Assembly: GCF_001905445.1 (NCBI RefSeq) | Contig: NZ_LIVQ01000007.1 | Coordinates: forward strand, 390,910 to 454,909 | Length of the DNA stretch: 64,000 nt | Source of the DNA: Streptomyces sp. CB00455 | GTDB taxonomy: Bacteria; Actinomycetota; Actinomycetes; Streptomycetales; Streptomycetaceae | Direction of reading: 5' to 3' | Shown here: positions 45,855 to 54,327 of the stretch, piece after piece | Layout of the letters: the number at the start of each line of letters is the position of its first letter | Numbering within the stretch: the first letter of the stretch is position 1 | Made by a program: the position numbers and the translations under genes | The notes under the pieces: model-generated | Told to the model about the DNA's origin: nothing | Databases searched by the model: none | Seen by the model: the letters and a program-made list of their open reading frames with translations, nothing else

Positions 45855-46016
45855 AGGGCTGTCCCGTAATCCCCGGTAGACCAGCGCACGGCGTCAGATG
45901 CGGTGCATCGCAAGGCGGAGGGGCGCCCTCATACTGGGCGTATCGGGGCGTTCCGACAACGCGGCGAGGCGCTGTAGCCGGCGTCGTGCGCCCGCCGGGG
46001 ATTGCGGGACAGCCCT
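45855..46016. repeat. 162-bp inverted-repeat element (MITE-like)
   Basis: The ends are near-perfect 22-bp inverted repeats: left AGGGCTGTCCCGTAATCCCC (45855 on), right its reverse complement with one mismatch (CCGGGGATTGCGGGACAGCC, ending 46016). The 118-base interior has no gene. Size and structure are those of a non-autonomous transposon or a mobile hairpin. No clear target duplication (CTA left, CAG right). Confidence 0.65.
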
Positions 46017-46066
46017 CAGGCCGCACCCCTTACCTCCGAACGCACCCGCAGCCTGGAGGTTGGCGG

Positions 46067-46395
46067 TCAGCCGGTCATGCCGAGTGCGTTCTCGGGGCTG
46101 CAGTAGGGGCAGGGCTCGACGCCCTCGGCGAGCATCCGGCGGGCCTCCTCTCCGCCGAGGGGCTTGCCGCCGCTCATCGCGCAGTCCCCAACGTGGACGC
46201 GCAGCGCCTTGGTCCGGATCCGGTCCGGATGGATTCGAGCTTCCAGTCCGGCGGCTGAGGCGGGGGCCGGCGGGCCGGCTCGGCGGCCAGCTCCGCCTCC
46301 AGCTCGCTGATCGCCCGCTCTGCCAGCTTCTGCTGCCAGCCCAGCCACGTCCGAACAGCCCGCCAGCTCTCCAGGCGGGCCTCGAGGTCGCTCAC
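46067..46395 (-). pseudogene. DUF6233-like protein, frameshifted
   Basis: From GTG ending at 46395: SDLEARLESWRAVRTWLGWQ, LAERAISELEAELAAEPARR, PPDWKLES. After a shift near 46225 it continues in the next frame with LRVHVGDCAMSGGKPLGGEE and PCPYCSPENALGMTG before the stop. VHVGDC and a CPYC-type pair are the DUF6233 signature seen in many small Streptomyces proteins. The GTGA overlap with the upstream gene implies they were co-translated. A single-base sequencing error is possible. Confidence 0.65.
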
Positions 46396-46685
46396 GAGGA
46401 CCGCAGCCCGGGATCGGTGACGACAAACTCCTCACCGTTCCAGCGGACGCTCAGCTCCCGCACCCCCTCCGGCCCCCTCTCAGCCGCGCGGAACAGCTCT
46501 ACCTGCCCTGCGGTGCTCCAGCCGCGCTGCGCCCAGTACGGGTGGGAGCTGATCAGGCACGACAACCGGATCAGCTCCCGTCGCAGCTCGGCCGCTCCCA
46601 CAGTGGGGCGAAGGGCGAGCTGGTTGTAGGCGCGGATCTGCTGGCGCTTGAGGCTGATCAGGTCGTCGGGGAAACGGAAGGACAT
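46392..46685 (-). CDS. conserved hypothetical protein upstream of DUF6233 gene
   Basis: 97 residues from the ATG ending at 46685 (MSFRFPDDLISLKRQQIRAY); the frame could start at a TTG up to 46700. It is helical at first (NQLALRPTVGAAELRRELIR), then beta-like (VELFRAAERGPEGVRELSVR, WNGEEFVVTDPGL). Family not recognised, but the arrangement with a DUF6233 protein is familiar in Streptomyces. Divergent from the Ymh gene. Confidence 0.62.
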   Translation of the reverse strand: MSFRFPDDLISLKRQQIRAYNQLALRPTVGAAELRRELIRLSCLISSHPYWAQRGWSTAGQVELFRAAERGPEGVRELSVRWNGEEFVVTDPGLRSS

Positions 46686-46753
46686 CACCCACTTATTCAA
46701 TCAGGTGTTCGAATTGCGGTGCCACACCGCACGCCGTCGTGTGAGGATGCGCC

Positions 46754-47569
46754 ATGGATGCAGTCCGTGACCCCGAGTACCTGAAGGCGACCGCACGAGC
46801 GGTCGCCGATTTCAAGAGCGCGTTGGAGGAGTTCCTCTCCCTTCATGTGACCAACCGGGACTTCGCCCGCGGCCTGGCCCCGGCAGAGATCCCCCGGGAC
46901 GACGCCGACCCCATAGAGATCAAGGAACTGCGCTCCAAGGTGGCTCTGGCGGCCGGCCGCGCCAGCTACGCCCCCGGCCTCACGAACGCGTACGTCCACG
47001 TCGAAGGGCACGGCAAGATCGACCCCATCGCCACCTGGGCGTCCATGACCTTGCCCAAGCCGGTGTTGGAGGCAGACGACGTCCTGGGCGCGTGCGATCA
47101 GATGCTGGGCCGCCTGGAGGCGATGGAGCGCAGAGCCGAAGCGGAGGCACCTTCCGTCTCCGGCGTGGAGCAATTCCACCCCTTGGTGTGGGGTGCGGCC
47201 TCCCGCCTTTGGAGGAACGAGCACTACCGCGAGGCCGTCGCCTCGGCGGCGGAGGCGCTCGTCGCGCACGTCCAGGCCCGTACCGGCCGCCATGACGTGC
47301 CCGCCACCAGCCTCTGGCAGCAGGTGTTCTCCTCCGCGCCGCCGAAGGCCGGGGACCCGAAGCTGCGGTGGCCCGGGGATCCGGTGAACCAGACGGTGAA
47401 GGCGATGAACGAGGGGCTGCGGCTCTTCGCCCCCGGCGTGCAGCTGACCATCCGCAACACCTCCGCCCACGGCACCGACGCCATGGACGCCCAGGATGCC
47501 CTGGAACGCCTGGGCGCTCTCAGCCTTCTGGCCCGCTGGGTCGACGACTGCGACGACGACACCGTGTAG
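46754..47569 (+). CDS. TIGR02391/Ymh-family protein
   Basis: A 271-residue protein; ATG 46754 follows a GAGGA site. The N-terminal 130 residues are a helical family-specific region. The C-terminal 135 residues are the Ymh domain: FHPLVWGAASRLWRNEHYRE, AVASAAEALVAHVQARTGR, LWQQVFSSAPP, MNEGLRLFAPGVQLTIRNTS and AHGTDAMDAQDALERLGALS. The conserved RNTSAH motif resembles a nucleotide- or RNA-binding HEPN-like helix (inference). Ymh proteins occur in prophages and defence regions with unproven function. It stands alone and is followed by a strong hairpin. Confidence 0.82.
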   Translation: MDAVRDPEYLKATARAVADFKSALEEFLSLHVTNRDFARGLAPAEIPRDDADPIEIKELRSKVALAAGRASYAPGLTNAYVHVEGHGKIDPIATWASMTLPKPVLEADDVLGACDQMLGRLEAMERRAEAEAPSVSGVEQFHPLVWGAASRLWRNEHYREAVASAAEALVAHVQARTGRHDVPATSLWQQVFSSAPPKAGDPKLRWPGDPVNQTVKAMNEGLRLFAPGVQLTIRNTSAHGTDAMDAQDALERLGALSLLARWVDDCDDDTV

Positions 47570-47899
47570 CCCGATGCCCCCGGCGCACGTAGCCGTCGGC
47601 TAGCCGGAGGGCTGCGACACACCTGCAGCGCGCGCAGCGCAACACCTGCGAGCTGCACCCCTGACCTGGACAGACGCCGGCCCGGCCCACGTCACCCCAG
47701 GTGCCCGCGTTGCACCAGCGCGTTGCAGCCCACGTACCGCGGGGCAGGGAGGCCGTTCTCGGCTCGCCGCAGCGCCTCTCCAGAGGTCGGGTCGTGCCGC
47801 CTCCGGCTCCCGGCGTTTTCGCCGGGAGCACCGGTGCGGTGGTGCCGCCCGCAACCCGCCGGACGCCGGGCTGTGGTGCCCGGGGGCGGGCGGTCGGGT
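47570..47899. other. intergenic, contains one hairpin
   Basis: 330 bases between the convergent Ymh and MarR genes. Only a perfect hairpin at 47806-47829 stands out. Confidence 0.45.
47806..47829. terminator. perfect 10-bp hairpin with TTTT loop
   Basis: GCTCCCGGCG TTTT CGCCGGGAGC is a perfect stem with a four-T loop between two convergent genes, suiting a bidirectional terminator. There is no T-tract, as is common in Streptomyces. Confidence 0.65.
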
Positions 47900-48409
47900 T
47901 CAGGGGGCGGGTTGTTGGCCGGGTTGGCTGGTAAGGGTGTGGAGGTTGGCTACCAGGCGGTCGAGGAGGCCCGCGAGTTGGGTGTATTCGTCGGGGGTGA
48001 AGCCGGTGAGGGCTTCGGTGTCGATTCCGGCGCGCAGGGCCTGGATCTCGGGGCGTACCGCTTTGGCCTGGTCGGTGAGGTGGACGAGGGCGCGGCGGGC
48101 GTCGGTGGGGTCGGGGCGGCGGGTGATCAGGCCGTCGCGTTCCATGCGTTTGAGGTTGACGGCCATGGTGGGTTGCTCGACGCCGGTGTGGCGGGCGAGC
48201 TCACTTTGGGTGAGCCCGTCCCGCTCGTAGAGGGCGAGGAGGGTGGGTAGCTGGCCCGGGGAGGCGCCGAGGGCCGCGAGGCGTGTGGTGATGGCCTGGC
48301 CGAGGAGGCGCGCTGCGTGGTTCACGGTGTAGCAGACCATCGACTCCGCCTCTGAGCGGGCCGGTGGGCCGGGCGTGGGAGCCGCCTGGTCCGGTGTGCG
48401 TGCCGCCAT
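47900..48409 (-). CDS. MarR-family repressor of the divergent oxidoreductase operon
   Basis: 169 residues from the ATG ending at 48409 (a GTG at 48415 adds two). The winged helix is clear: QLPTLLALYERDGLTQSELA, RHTGVEQPTMAVNLKRMERD, GLITRRPDPTDARRALVHLT. Flanking helices form the dimer interface (SMVCYTVNHAARLLGQAITT). It is divergent from the quinone-oxidoreductase gene, and a 17-bp inverted repeat lies between them overlapping promoter elements. It most likely represses both itself and the operon until a ligand, perhaps a phenolic or quinone, binds. Confidence 0.92.
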   Translation of the reverse strand: MAARTPDQAAPTPGPPARSEAESMVCYTVNHAARLLGQAITTRLAALGASPGQLPTLLALYERDGLTQSELARHTGVEQPTMAVNLKRMERDGLITRRPDPTDARRALVHLTDQAKAVRPEIQALRAGIDTEALTGFTPDEYTQLAGLLDRLVANLHTLTSQPGQQPAP

Positions 48410-48446
48410 GGCCACCTCGTGTCCTCGCGTGATGATCGGGATGCAC

Positions 48447-48500
48447 TTGACACTATTCCATAGACGCCTATGCTCATAAAAGAAGCATAGCCGTCTATGG
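48447..48500 (+). promoter_or_regulatory. promoter with embedded MarR operator
   Basis: TTGACA (48447-48452) and TATGCT (48469-48474), 16 bases apart, form a near-ideal vegetative promoter towards the oxidoreductase. The inverted repeat CCATAGACGCCTATGCT (48458-48474) and AGCATAGCCGTCTATGG (48484-48500), 16 of 17 matched, covers the -10 element. Binding there would block RNA polymerase. Confidence 0.82.
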
Positions 48501-48573
48501 ATTGTGTCGGGTGCCTGTTCAAGGCCGTCGCCTGTCGCATCCGCAGCCGTCGTGAACGGCGGAAAGGATCACC

Positions 48574-49536
48574 ATGTATGCCTTCGCGATCGATTCCTTC
48601 GGCCAGACCCCCACCGTGCGGGACCTGCCGGTTCCCGAGCCGGGCCCGGGTGAGGTGCAGATCGAGGTCCGCGCCGCAGCGGTGAACCCGATCGACTGGA
48701 AACTGGCGGGAGGGGCCTTCGCCCGCCCGGGCGCGGAGTTCCCCTTCCCGCTGACCCTCGGCTTCGACGTCGCCGGCCGCGTCAGCGCCGCCGGTGACGG
48801 GGCGGCGTTCGAGGTGGGCCAGGAAGTCTTCGGGATGCGCCGTCCCGGCACGGCGGCCGCGCACCCGCACGGCTCCTACGCCCAGTACATGACCGCATCC
48901 CCCGACATCGCCGCTCTGGCTGTGCGCCCCGAGGGCCTGGACCCGGTTGCGGCGGCGGCGCTGCCGATGACCGGCGGAACCGCCCTGGCCCTGACCCGCT
49001 GGCTTGACCTGCAGGAAGGCGAGACGCTCCTGCTGGTCGGCGCGACCGGCGGGGTCGGCTCCTACGTGACGCAGCTGGCCGCAGCCCGCGGCGCCCGCGT
49101 CATCGCGGTCGCCGCCGCCGAGGACCACGACTACGCCCGCCGGCTCGGCGCAGCCGAGGTCGTCGACTACCGCACCACGGACGTCGCCGACACGGTCCGC
49201 ACCGCACACCCGGAGGGCATCGACGCGGTCCTGGACCTGGTCGATGGCCGCGAGGTGGTGGCCCAGAAGATCGCCCCGCTACTGCGCAAGGGCGGGCGCC
49301 TGGCCAGCACCGTCTTCGCCGCCGACCCCGACGCGCTCGTCGAAGCGGGCGTGCGCGCCGTCAACTTCAACTACCAGGCCACCGACGAGGACATGGCCGA
49401 ACTGGGCCGACTCGTCTCCACCGGCGCACTGTGCGTGGCCGAGACGACCACGTTCCCGCTGACCGCCATGGACCAAGCCCACACGGCCTCCACCAGCGGC
49501 CACGTCCGCGGAAAGCTCGTGATCACCACGGCCTGA
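48574..49536 (+). CDS. NADP-dependent zinc-independent quinone oxidoreductase (MDR family)
   Basis: A 320-residue medium-chain reductase. The catalytic N-terminal half has VNPIDWKLAGG and GFDVAGRVSAAGDG. The Rossmann half has LLLVGATGGVGSYVTQLAAA (AxxGGVG nucleotide loop) and LGAAEVVDYRTTDVAD. No structural-zinc Cys cluster is present, as in quinone reductase/zeta-crystallin types. It probably reduces quinones or enones with NADPH. GAAAGGATC sits before the ATG. It is the first gene of the MarR-controlled operon, whose later members (SnoaL-like, hydrolase, epoxide hydrolase) suggest detoxification or aromatic degradation. Confidence 0.9.
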   Translation: MYAFAIDSFGQTPTVRDLPVPEPGPGEVQIEVRAAAVNPIDWKLAGGAFARPGAEFPFPLTLGFDVAGRVSAAGDGAAFEVGQEVFGMRRPGTAAAHPHGSYAQYMTASPDIAALAVRPEGLDPVAAAALPMTGGTALALTRWLDLQEGETLLLVGATGGVGSYVTQLAAARGARVIAVAAAEDHDYARRLGAAEVVDYRTTDVADTVRTAHPEGIDAVLDLVDGREVVAQKIAPLLRKGGRLASTVFAADPDALVEAGVRAVNFNYQATDEDMAELGRLVSTGALCVAETTTFPLTAMDQAHTASTSGHVRGKLVITTA

Positions 49537-49631
49537 CCCGATCCCCGCCGCCGGCATGCCGCCTACCGCCGAAAGTGCCTGCCGGGCTGGCCTCGCCTCT
49601 CACGAAACCGATACCGCACAAGGAGCACGTC

Positions 49632-50042
49632 ATGACCCGCGCCGAAGAACTTGCCCGCCGCTTCTACGAGGCGTTCGACACCGACAACCCCGACCTCCTC
49701 GACGAAACACTCGCCACCAACTGGACTCCTCAGCCGCCCGTCCCCGGCAACCCCGGCGGCCCGGAAGGTCAGAAGCAGACTCTGCGCATGCTGCACAGTG
49801 TCTTCGAGGACCTCCGGTACACGGTCGAGGAGGTGGTCGTCTCCGGCGACACCGCCGCCGTCCGCGCCCGACTTTCCGGCCGTCAGACCGGGGAGTTTCT
49901 CGGTGTGCCCCCGACCGGCCGGCACATCGAGATGATGACCATGGAGATCCACCACATCGCCGCCGACCGCATCAGCACCACCTGGCACGTCGAGGATTTC
50001 TTCGGCGCCCTCCAGCAGATGACAGGCCCCGCTCCGGCCTGA
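49632..50042 (+). CDS. SnoaL-like ester-cyclase-type protein
   Basis: 136 residues; ATG 49632 behind an AAGGAG site. It is a cone-shaped NTF2-like fold: AEELARRFYEAFDTDNPDLL, DETLATNWTPQP, LRMLHSVFEDLRYTVEEVVV, TGEFLGVPPTGRHIEMMTME, HHIAADRISTTWHVEDFFGA. The His-Ile-x-x-D-R-I-x-x-x-W pattern is that of SnoaL-type polyketide cyclases and general ester cyclases. The ligand is unknown. In this operon it could isomerise or bind an oxidised substrate. Confidence 0.85.
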   Translation: MTRAEELARRFYEAFDTDNPDLLDETLATNWTPQPPVPGNPGGPEGQKQTLRMLHSVFEDLRYTVEEVVVSGDTAAVRARLSGRQTGEFLGVPPTGRHIEMMTMEIHHIAADRISTTWHVEDFFGALQQMTGPAPA

Positions 50043-50069
50043 GGCCGCGCCGAAGAAACGCTGCCCCAC

Positions 50070-50150
50070 GTGGCGTGGCCAAGGCTGCCGACTGCCGGAC
50101 CACGGACGTCATCGACGCGATACGCACGGCGCTTCCAAGGGCGTCACAGC
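50070..50150 (+). pseudogene. scrap of a second quinone oxidoreductase
   Basis: A forward frame reads AKAADCRTTDVIDAIRTALP, which aligns with AAEVVDYRTTDVADTVRTAH of the intact oxidoreductase (about residues 189-210). DNA is also similar (ACCACGGACGTC shared). It is a short relic of a duplication or recombination inside the operon, between the SnoaL-like and hydrolase genes. Confidence 0.55.
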
Positions 50151-50237
50151 CTTACCGCCGGCCCGGCCCTAGCCACTGCAAAAGCACTGCCGGCGGGTCC
50201 TTCCACAAGCCCGTCAGCCGGATGAGAGGTGACTGTC

Positions 50238-50849
50238 ATGCCTGAGAAGTTCACGCCGTTCACGCCGCAGGACTCGGTCATGCTGCTGATCGACCACCAG
50301 CAGGGCACGCTCGACTTCTGCCGCAACATCTCCCGCACCACCATCGTGCAGAACGCCCGCGCCCTGGCCCGGATCGCCAAGGCTCTCGACATGCCGGTGG
50401 TCCTGACCACCAGCCAGGAGGACCACGCCCAGGGACCGCTGATCCCCGACATGCAGGAGATCCTGCCCGAGGCGTACGAAGCGCGGATCAAGCGTTCGGG
50501 CATGGCCAACGCCTGGCACGACGAGAACTACCGCAATGCGGTTCTGAAGGCCGCCGGCGGTCGCAAGAACATCATCATGGCCGGCCTGACGAATGACGTG
50601 TGCATCGTCTACCCCTCGATCAGCATGGTCGAGGAGGGCTTCAACGTGCAGGTCGTCCAGGACGCCGGCGGTTCCCCGAACGCCATCGGCGAGGACGCCG
50701 CACGCCGACGCTGGGAGAACTACGGCGTCGTGACGACCTCCACCAACCAGCTGGTGGCCGAGCTCGGCGTCGACTGGTCCACCGAGGCCGGCGGCAAGCT
50801 CATCCAGATCACCTTCGAAGAGGTCATCAGCCACCTCGACAAGATGTAG
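50238..50849 (+). CDS. isochorismatase-family cysteine hydrolase
   Basis: 203 residues from ATG 50238 (GAGAGG eight bases upstream). The cysteine-hydrolase triad is visible: Asp in VMLLIDHQQGTLD, Lys in YEARIKRSGMANAW and Cys in MAGLTNDVCIVY, with the usual cis-peptide before Cys. Members hydrolyse amides or isochorismate-like ethers; YcaC-like enzymes of similar length (about 200) are the closest type. Part of the MarR-regulated run. Substrate not assignable. Confidence 0.88.
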   Translation: MPEKFTPFTPQDSVMLLIDHQQGTLDFCRNISRTTIVQNARALARIAKALDMPVVLTTSQEDHAQGPLIPDMQEILPEAYEARIKRSGMANAWHDENYRNAVLKAAGGRKNIIMAGLTNDVCIVYPSISMVEEGFNVQVVQDAGGSPNAIGEDAARRRWENYGVVTTSTNQLVAELGVDWSTEAGGKLIQITFEEVISHLDKM

Positions 50850-50962
50850 GCACCCCCAAGCCGCCGGGCCGCCCGACCTCCCCCCGGCGGGCGGCCCGGC
50901 CCCCCACCCCCCACGTTCAACACCGCCCGGACTCCCCGATCGGGCAAAGGCAAGGACACGAC

Positions 50963-51841
50963 ATGACCACCCCCACCCCCACGCCTACCCCGGCCGGACC
51001 TGCTCTGGAAGGGTTCGAGCACCGCTATGCCGACGTCAACGGCACCCGCCTGCACTACGTCACCGGCGGCCGCGGGGAGCCACTGGTGCTGCTGCCCGGC
51101 TGGCCCCAGACCTGGTGGCAGTTCCACAAGGTCATGCCCGCCCTCGCCGAGCGGTACGAGGTCATCGCGGTCGACTACCGCGGCATGGGCGACTCGGCAA
51201 AGCCCGAAGGCGGCTACGACAAAAAGACGATGGCCCGTGACATCTACGAGCTGGTCCGCCACCTCGGGCACGGACAGGTCAACATCGCGGGCGAGGACAT
51301 CGGCTCGATGGTCGCCTACGCCTTCGCCGCCAACCACCCCGAAGCCACCAGCAAGCTCGCCCTGTGGGAGGTCGGCCATCCCGGTGAGGTCTTCAACGAG
51401 ATGCGCATGCTGCCCCAGCCCGGACAGCCGCACCTGTGGTGGTTCGCCTTCAACCAGGTCGACGACCTGCCCGAAAAGCTCCTGGCGGGCCGCTACCGGC
51501 TCCTGATCGACTACCTCATCGGCCTCGAAGCCCTCGACCCCGACGCCATCGAGGAGACCAGCCGCGAGATCTATGCCGCCGCCTACGAGCAGCCGGGAGC
51601 GGTCCGCGCCTCCAACGCCTGGTACCAGACCTTCGGGCGCGACATCGAAGACGCCCGCACCTACAAGCAGCTGACCATGCCGGTCCTGGGCCTGGGCGGG
51701 ATGAACTTCGGCTTCGTCCCCGCCCTCCTCGACGGCAAAGCCGCCGACGTGCGGTACGTGGAGTTCAAGGGCGCCGGACACTACCTCTCCCAGGAACGCC
51801 CCGAAGACCTCACCCGCGAACTGATGCAGTTCTTCGGCTGA
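50963..51841 (+). CDS. epoxide-hydrolase-like alpha/beta hydrolase
   Basis: 292 residues from ATG 50963. The oxyanion motif is LLPGWPQTWWQFHKV. The nucleophile elbow AGEDIGSMVAY carries Asp rather than Ser, as in epoxide hydrolases and haloalkane dehalogenases. The cap region is Trp/Tyr-rich (HLWWFAFNQVDDLPEKL), and the His lies in FKGAGHYLSQERPE. The acid is less clear. It likely opens epoxides or a related activated bond. It continues the detoxification operon after a 113-base gap. Confidence 0.87.
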   Translation: MTTPTPTPTPAGPALEGFEHRYADVNGTRLHYVTGGRGEPLVLLPGWPQTWWQFHKVMPALAERYEVIAVDYRGMGDSAKPEGGYDKKTMARDIYELVRHLGHGQVNIAGEDIGSMVAYAFAANHPEATSKLALWEVGHPGEVFNEMRMLPQPGQPHLWWFAFNQVDDLPEKLLAGRYRLLIDYLIGLEALDPDAIEETSREIYAAAYEQPGAVRASNAWYQTFGRDIEDARTYKQLTMPVLGLGGMNFGFVPALLDGKAADVRYVEFKGAGHYLSQERPEDLTRELMQFFG

Positions 51842-52126
51842 TACGCACGGCCCCCGGCCGTCGGTCGCCGCCCACCCATGGGTGCTAGCGCCTCGGAGTC
51901 GGTCACCACGCTGGGGGCGCCGGCTCGCGCGGCAGAACCAGGCGTGGCGGGCCACCGCGTGGCCAGCCCCCGGCAGAAGGTCATCCGCTGACGTGCGCAG
52001 CCGGCCGGTCGGCCTGCGGCGTGGCCAGTCCCGATCGATGGCCCTGGGCCTGTTCGGTAGGAGCAAGCAGCCCACCGGTACCGGACCGGGCTGCCGCCGT
52101 CCCCTGTCGTGAGAGAGAGCCCGCTC

Positions 52127-53314
52127 ATGTCGTTGCCCAAGCCTGCCGCGCACGTTCTGCGTCGTACAATGCGGGGCCGCGATCCGGGGGAGGAGCACCG
52201 CACCGCAACCACGCTGGAGCTGTTCTTCGACCTGTGCTTCGTCGTGGCGGTCTCCCAGGCATCGATCCAGTTCGCCGAGCAGGTCCTGGAGGGCCATGCG
52301 GCCCATGGGCTGGCCTACTACGCGGCGGTGTTCTTCGCGATCTGGTGGGCGTGGATGGGCTTCAGCTGGTTCGCCTCCGCCTACGACACCGACGACGTCC
52401 CCTACCGCCTGGCCGTCTTTGTCCAGATGGCCGGCGCCCTGGTCCTGGCCGCGGGCGTACCCGAGGCGTTCGCAGGCGACTTCACCGTCATCACCATCGG
52501 CTACGCGATCATGCGGATCAGCTCCGTCAGCCAGTGGATCCGCGCCGCCGTAGAAGACCCGGACCCGGCCCGCGCCCGCGTCGCACGCCGCTACGCGATC
52601 GGGATCAGCGTGCTGCAGGCGGGCTGGATCGGTCGGCTGTGGATGCCGGAAGCCTGGCAGCTGTGGTTCTTCATCGTCCTGGTCGCCGGCGAACTCCTGG
52701 TGCCCGTGATCAGCGAACGGGACGCCCCCAGCGCCTGGCACCCCGAGCACATCGCGGAACGCTTCGGCCTGTTCACCCTCATCGTGCTCGGGGAGACCGT
52801 GAAGTCCGCGACGATCGCCGTCCAGCACGCCCTGGACGGGGCCCACCTCCTGCAGCTGTCCCTGCTCGCCCTCGGCGGCCTGCTGACCGTCTTCACCATG
52901 TGGTGGATGTACTTCGCCCGCCCCAACGATGAGGGCCTGGTCACCGACAACCGGCAGGCGTTCCGCTGGGGCTACGGCCACTACCTCGTCCTCGGCTCCG
53001 CCGCCGCCGTCGGCACCGGACTGGAGATCGGCGCAGCCCTCCTGGACGGCCACGGCCACATTTCTGCCTTCGCCGGCGCCTGGGTCTTCTCCACCGCGGT
53101 GGCCGTCTTCGTCACGGTGACCTGGCTGCTCCATGTACGCCCCCACGGCTCGAAGGCGGCCCGCTCCCTCCTGCACCCCGCCGTCGCCCTCCTGGTCCTG
53201 CTCACCCCCTTCACCCCCGAGCCGTACCTGGCCACCGGGCTACTCATGACCGTGCTGCTGGCCCTCTCCCTCTACAACGCCAACCGCACCACCCGGCGGA
53301 AGGCATTCCTGTAA
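52127..53314 (+). CDS. ltrA: LtrA-family membrane protein
   Basis: 395 residues from ATG 52127 (GAGAGAGAG just upstream; a GTG at 52109 is in frame). Twelve or so hydrophobic helices begin with the family's TLELFFDLCFVVAVSQ. IWWAWMGFSWFASAYDTDDV, ERFGLFTLIVLGETVKSATI and TMWWMYFARPNDEG follow. This is the low-temperature-requirement A family, named from Listeria; its activity is unknown. The FFDLxFV and GE motifs are intact. It may be co-transcribed with the detoxification genes (285-base gap). Confidence 0.87.
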   Translation: MSLPKPAAHVLRRTMRGRDPGEEHRTATTLELFFDLCFVVAVSQASIQFAEQVLEGHAAHGLAYYAAVFFAIWWAWMGFSWFASAYDTDDVPYRLAVFVQMAGALVLAAGVPEAFAGDFTVITIGYAIMRISSVSQWIRAAVEDPDPARARVARRYAIGISVLQAGWIGRLWMPEAWQLWFFIVLVAGELLVPVISERDAPSAWHPEHIAERFGLFTLIVLGETVKSATIAVQHALDGAHLLQLSLLALGGLLTVFTMWWMYFARPNDEGLVTDNRQAFRWGYGHYLVLGSAAAVGTGLEIGAALLDGHGHISAFAGAWVFSTAVAVFVTVTWLLHVRPHGSKAARSLLHPAVALLVLLTPFTPEPYLATGLLMTVLLALSLYNANRTTRRKAFL

Positions 53315-53396
53315 TCACGGGCGTACCCCGGCAGGGGTGCGGCCCGCATCAGCACACCGCGTCGGGGGATGCGGGGTGGCAGGGTGCGCCTGGAGG

Positions 53397-54065
53397 TCAG
53401 TCTTCGGCGCGCTGAGTGACCGGGGCTCCGGTGCGGTCGCCCAGGAACTCGTACCAGCGGCGTTCCAGGCAGACGTAGCGGGTGTCGGCCTCAACCAGTC
53501 CCAGGAACGTCTGCAGGGTTTCGGCGAGCCGGTCCTGCAGCCCGGTATCGGTGAGGTCGCCGGTGTCGGTGAAGCCCTGGTGGGCGGCAGCGAGACTGAA
53601 CATGTCCGGGTAGACGCGGGTACCCAGGTGCTCCAACGGCACCCGCAGCGCCCACAGCCCCCGGTTGCCGCCGACCAGGGACGGCGAGGCCGACAGCAGA
53701 AGGGCGTGCCGGTCCTTGAAGGGCTGCGGCCGCAGCCGCGAGACCCAGTCCAGCGCATTCTTCAGGGCGCCAGGAATGGAAGCGTTGTACTCCGGGGCGG
53801 CGATCAGGAACGCCTGCGCCTCGGCGATGCGCCGGCCCAGATCGGCCGCCGTGGCCGGTACGCCGTCGGCGTCCTCGACATCGCCGTCGTAGGGCGGCAG
53901 AGGGAAGTCGCGCAGGGACGCGCGGTCCACGACGGCACCAGAGCCGGTGATGAGCCGCTCGGCCAGCAGAGCCAGCCTGGTGTTCAAGGACTCCGCGCGC
54001 AGGGAGGCGCTCAGCACCAGGATCCGCAAAGGCTCGGGCCTGTCCTGCGGCGATACAGCGGTCAT
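53397..54065 (-). CDS. NADPH-dependent FMN reductase-like protein
   Basis: 222 residues from the ATG ending at 54065, which has a GAAGGAGAG site; the frame is open further upstream but non-coding. The flavodoxin-like fold shows LRILVLSASLRAESLNTRLA (phosphate loop), AFLIAAPEYNASIPGALKNA, LDWVSRLRPQPFKDRHALLL and SASPSLVGGNRGLWALRVPL. These enzymes reduce FMN, quinones or azo compounds using NADPH. The gene is convergent with ltrA and may serve the same oxidant-response theme as the neighbouring operon. Confidence 0.88.
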   Translation of the reverse strand: MTAVSPQDRPEPLRILVLSASLRAESLNTRLALLAERLITGSGAVVDRASLRDFPLPPYDGDVEDADGVPATAADLGRRIAEAQAFLIAAPEYNASIPGALKNALDWVSRLRPQPFKDRHALLLSASPSLVGGNRGLWALRVPLEHLGTRVYPDMFSLAAAHQGFTDTGDLTDTGLQDRLAETLQTFLGLVEADTRYVCLERRWYEFLGDRTGAPVTQRAED

Positions 54066-54327
54066 GGGACGACTCTCCTTCGACGTACGAACCCGGCTCG
54101 GGGCTTGAACGTTGCACCCCGCGGCATCCTGACACCGGACGTGCACTTTCATCCGCTTTTGCGAAGTGTTCGTGTGCTGCGCGTCCCCGTCGAGTGAGCT
54201 CCGATCAAACCCGTTTCCTCGCAACGCCGCCGGTGACGTTCTCGTCGGGACAGCCTTCACACATGGCAGTGCCGCACCGACAGAGCTCGGTGCGGCACTG
54301 AAAGGAGAGGCGAGGCTGCGGCTGTCG
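54066..54327. other. intergenic upstream of FMN reductase
   Basis: Contains the reductase promoter region but no placed element. A purine-rich AAAGGAGAGG at 54301 has no convincing gene after it. Confidence 0.3.

Noticed and set aside
50720..53176. 818-residue minus-strand open frame
   Set aside because: Lies antisense to the epoxide-hydrolase-like and LtrA genes, both of which have full family motifs; the reverse product is low complexity.
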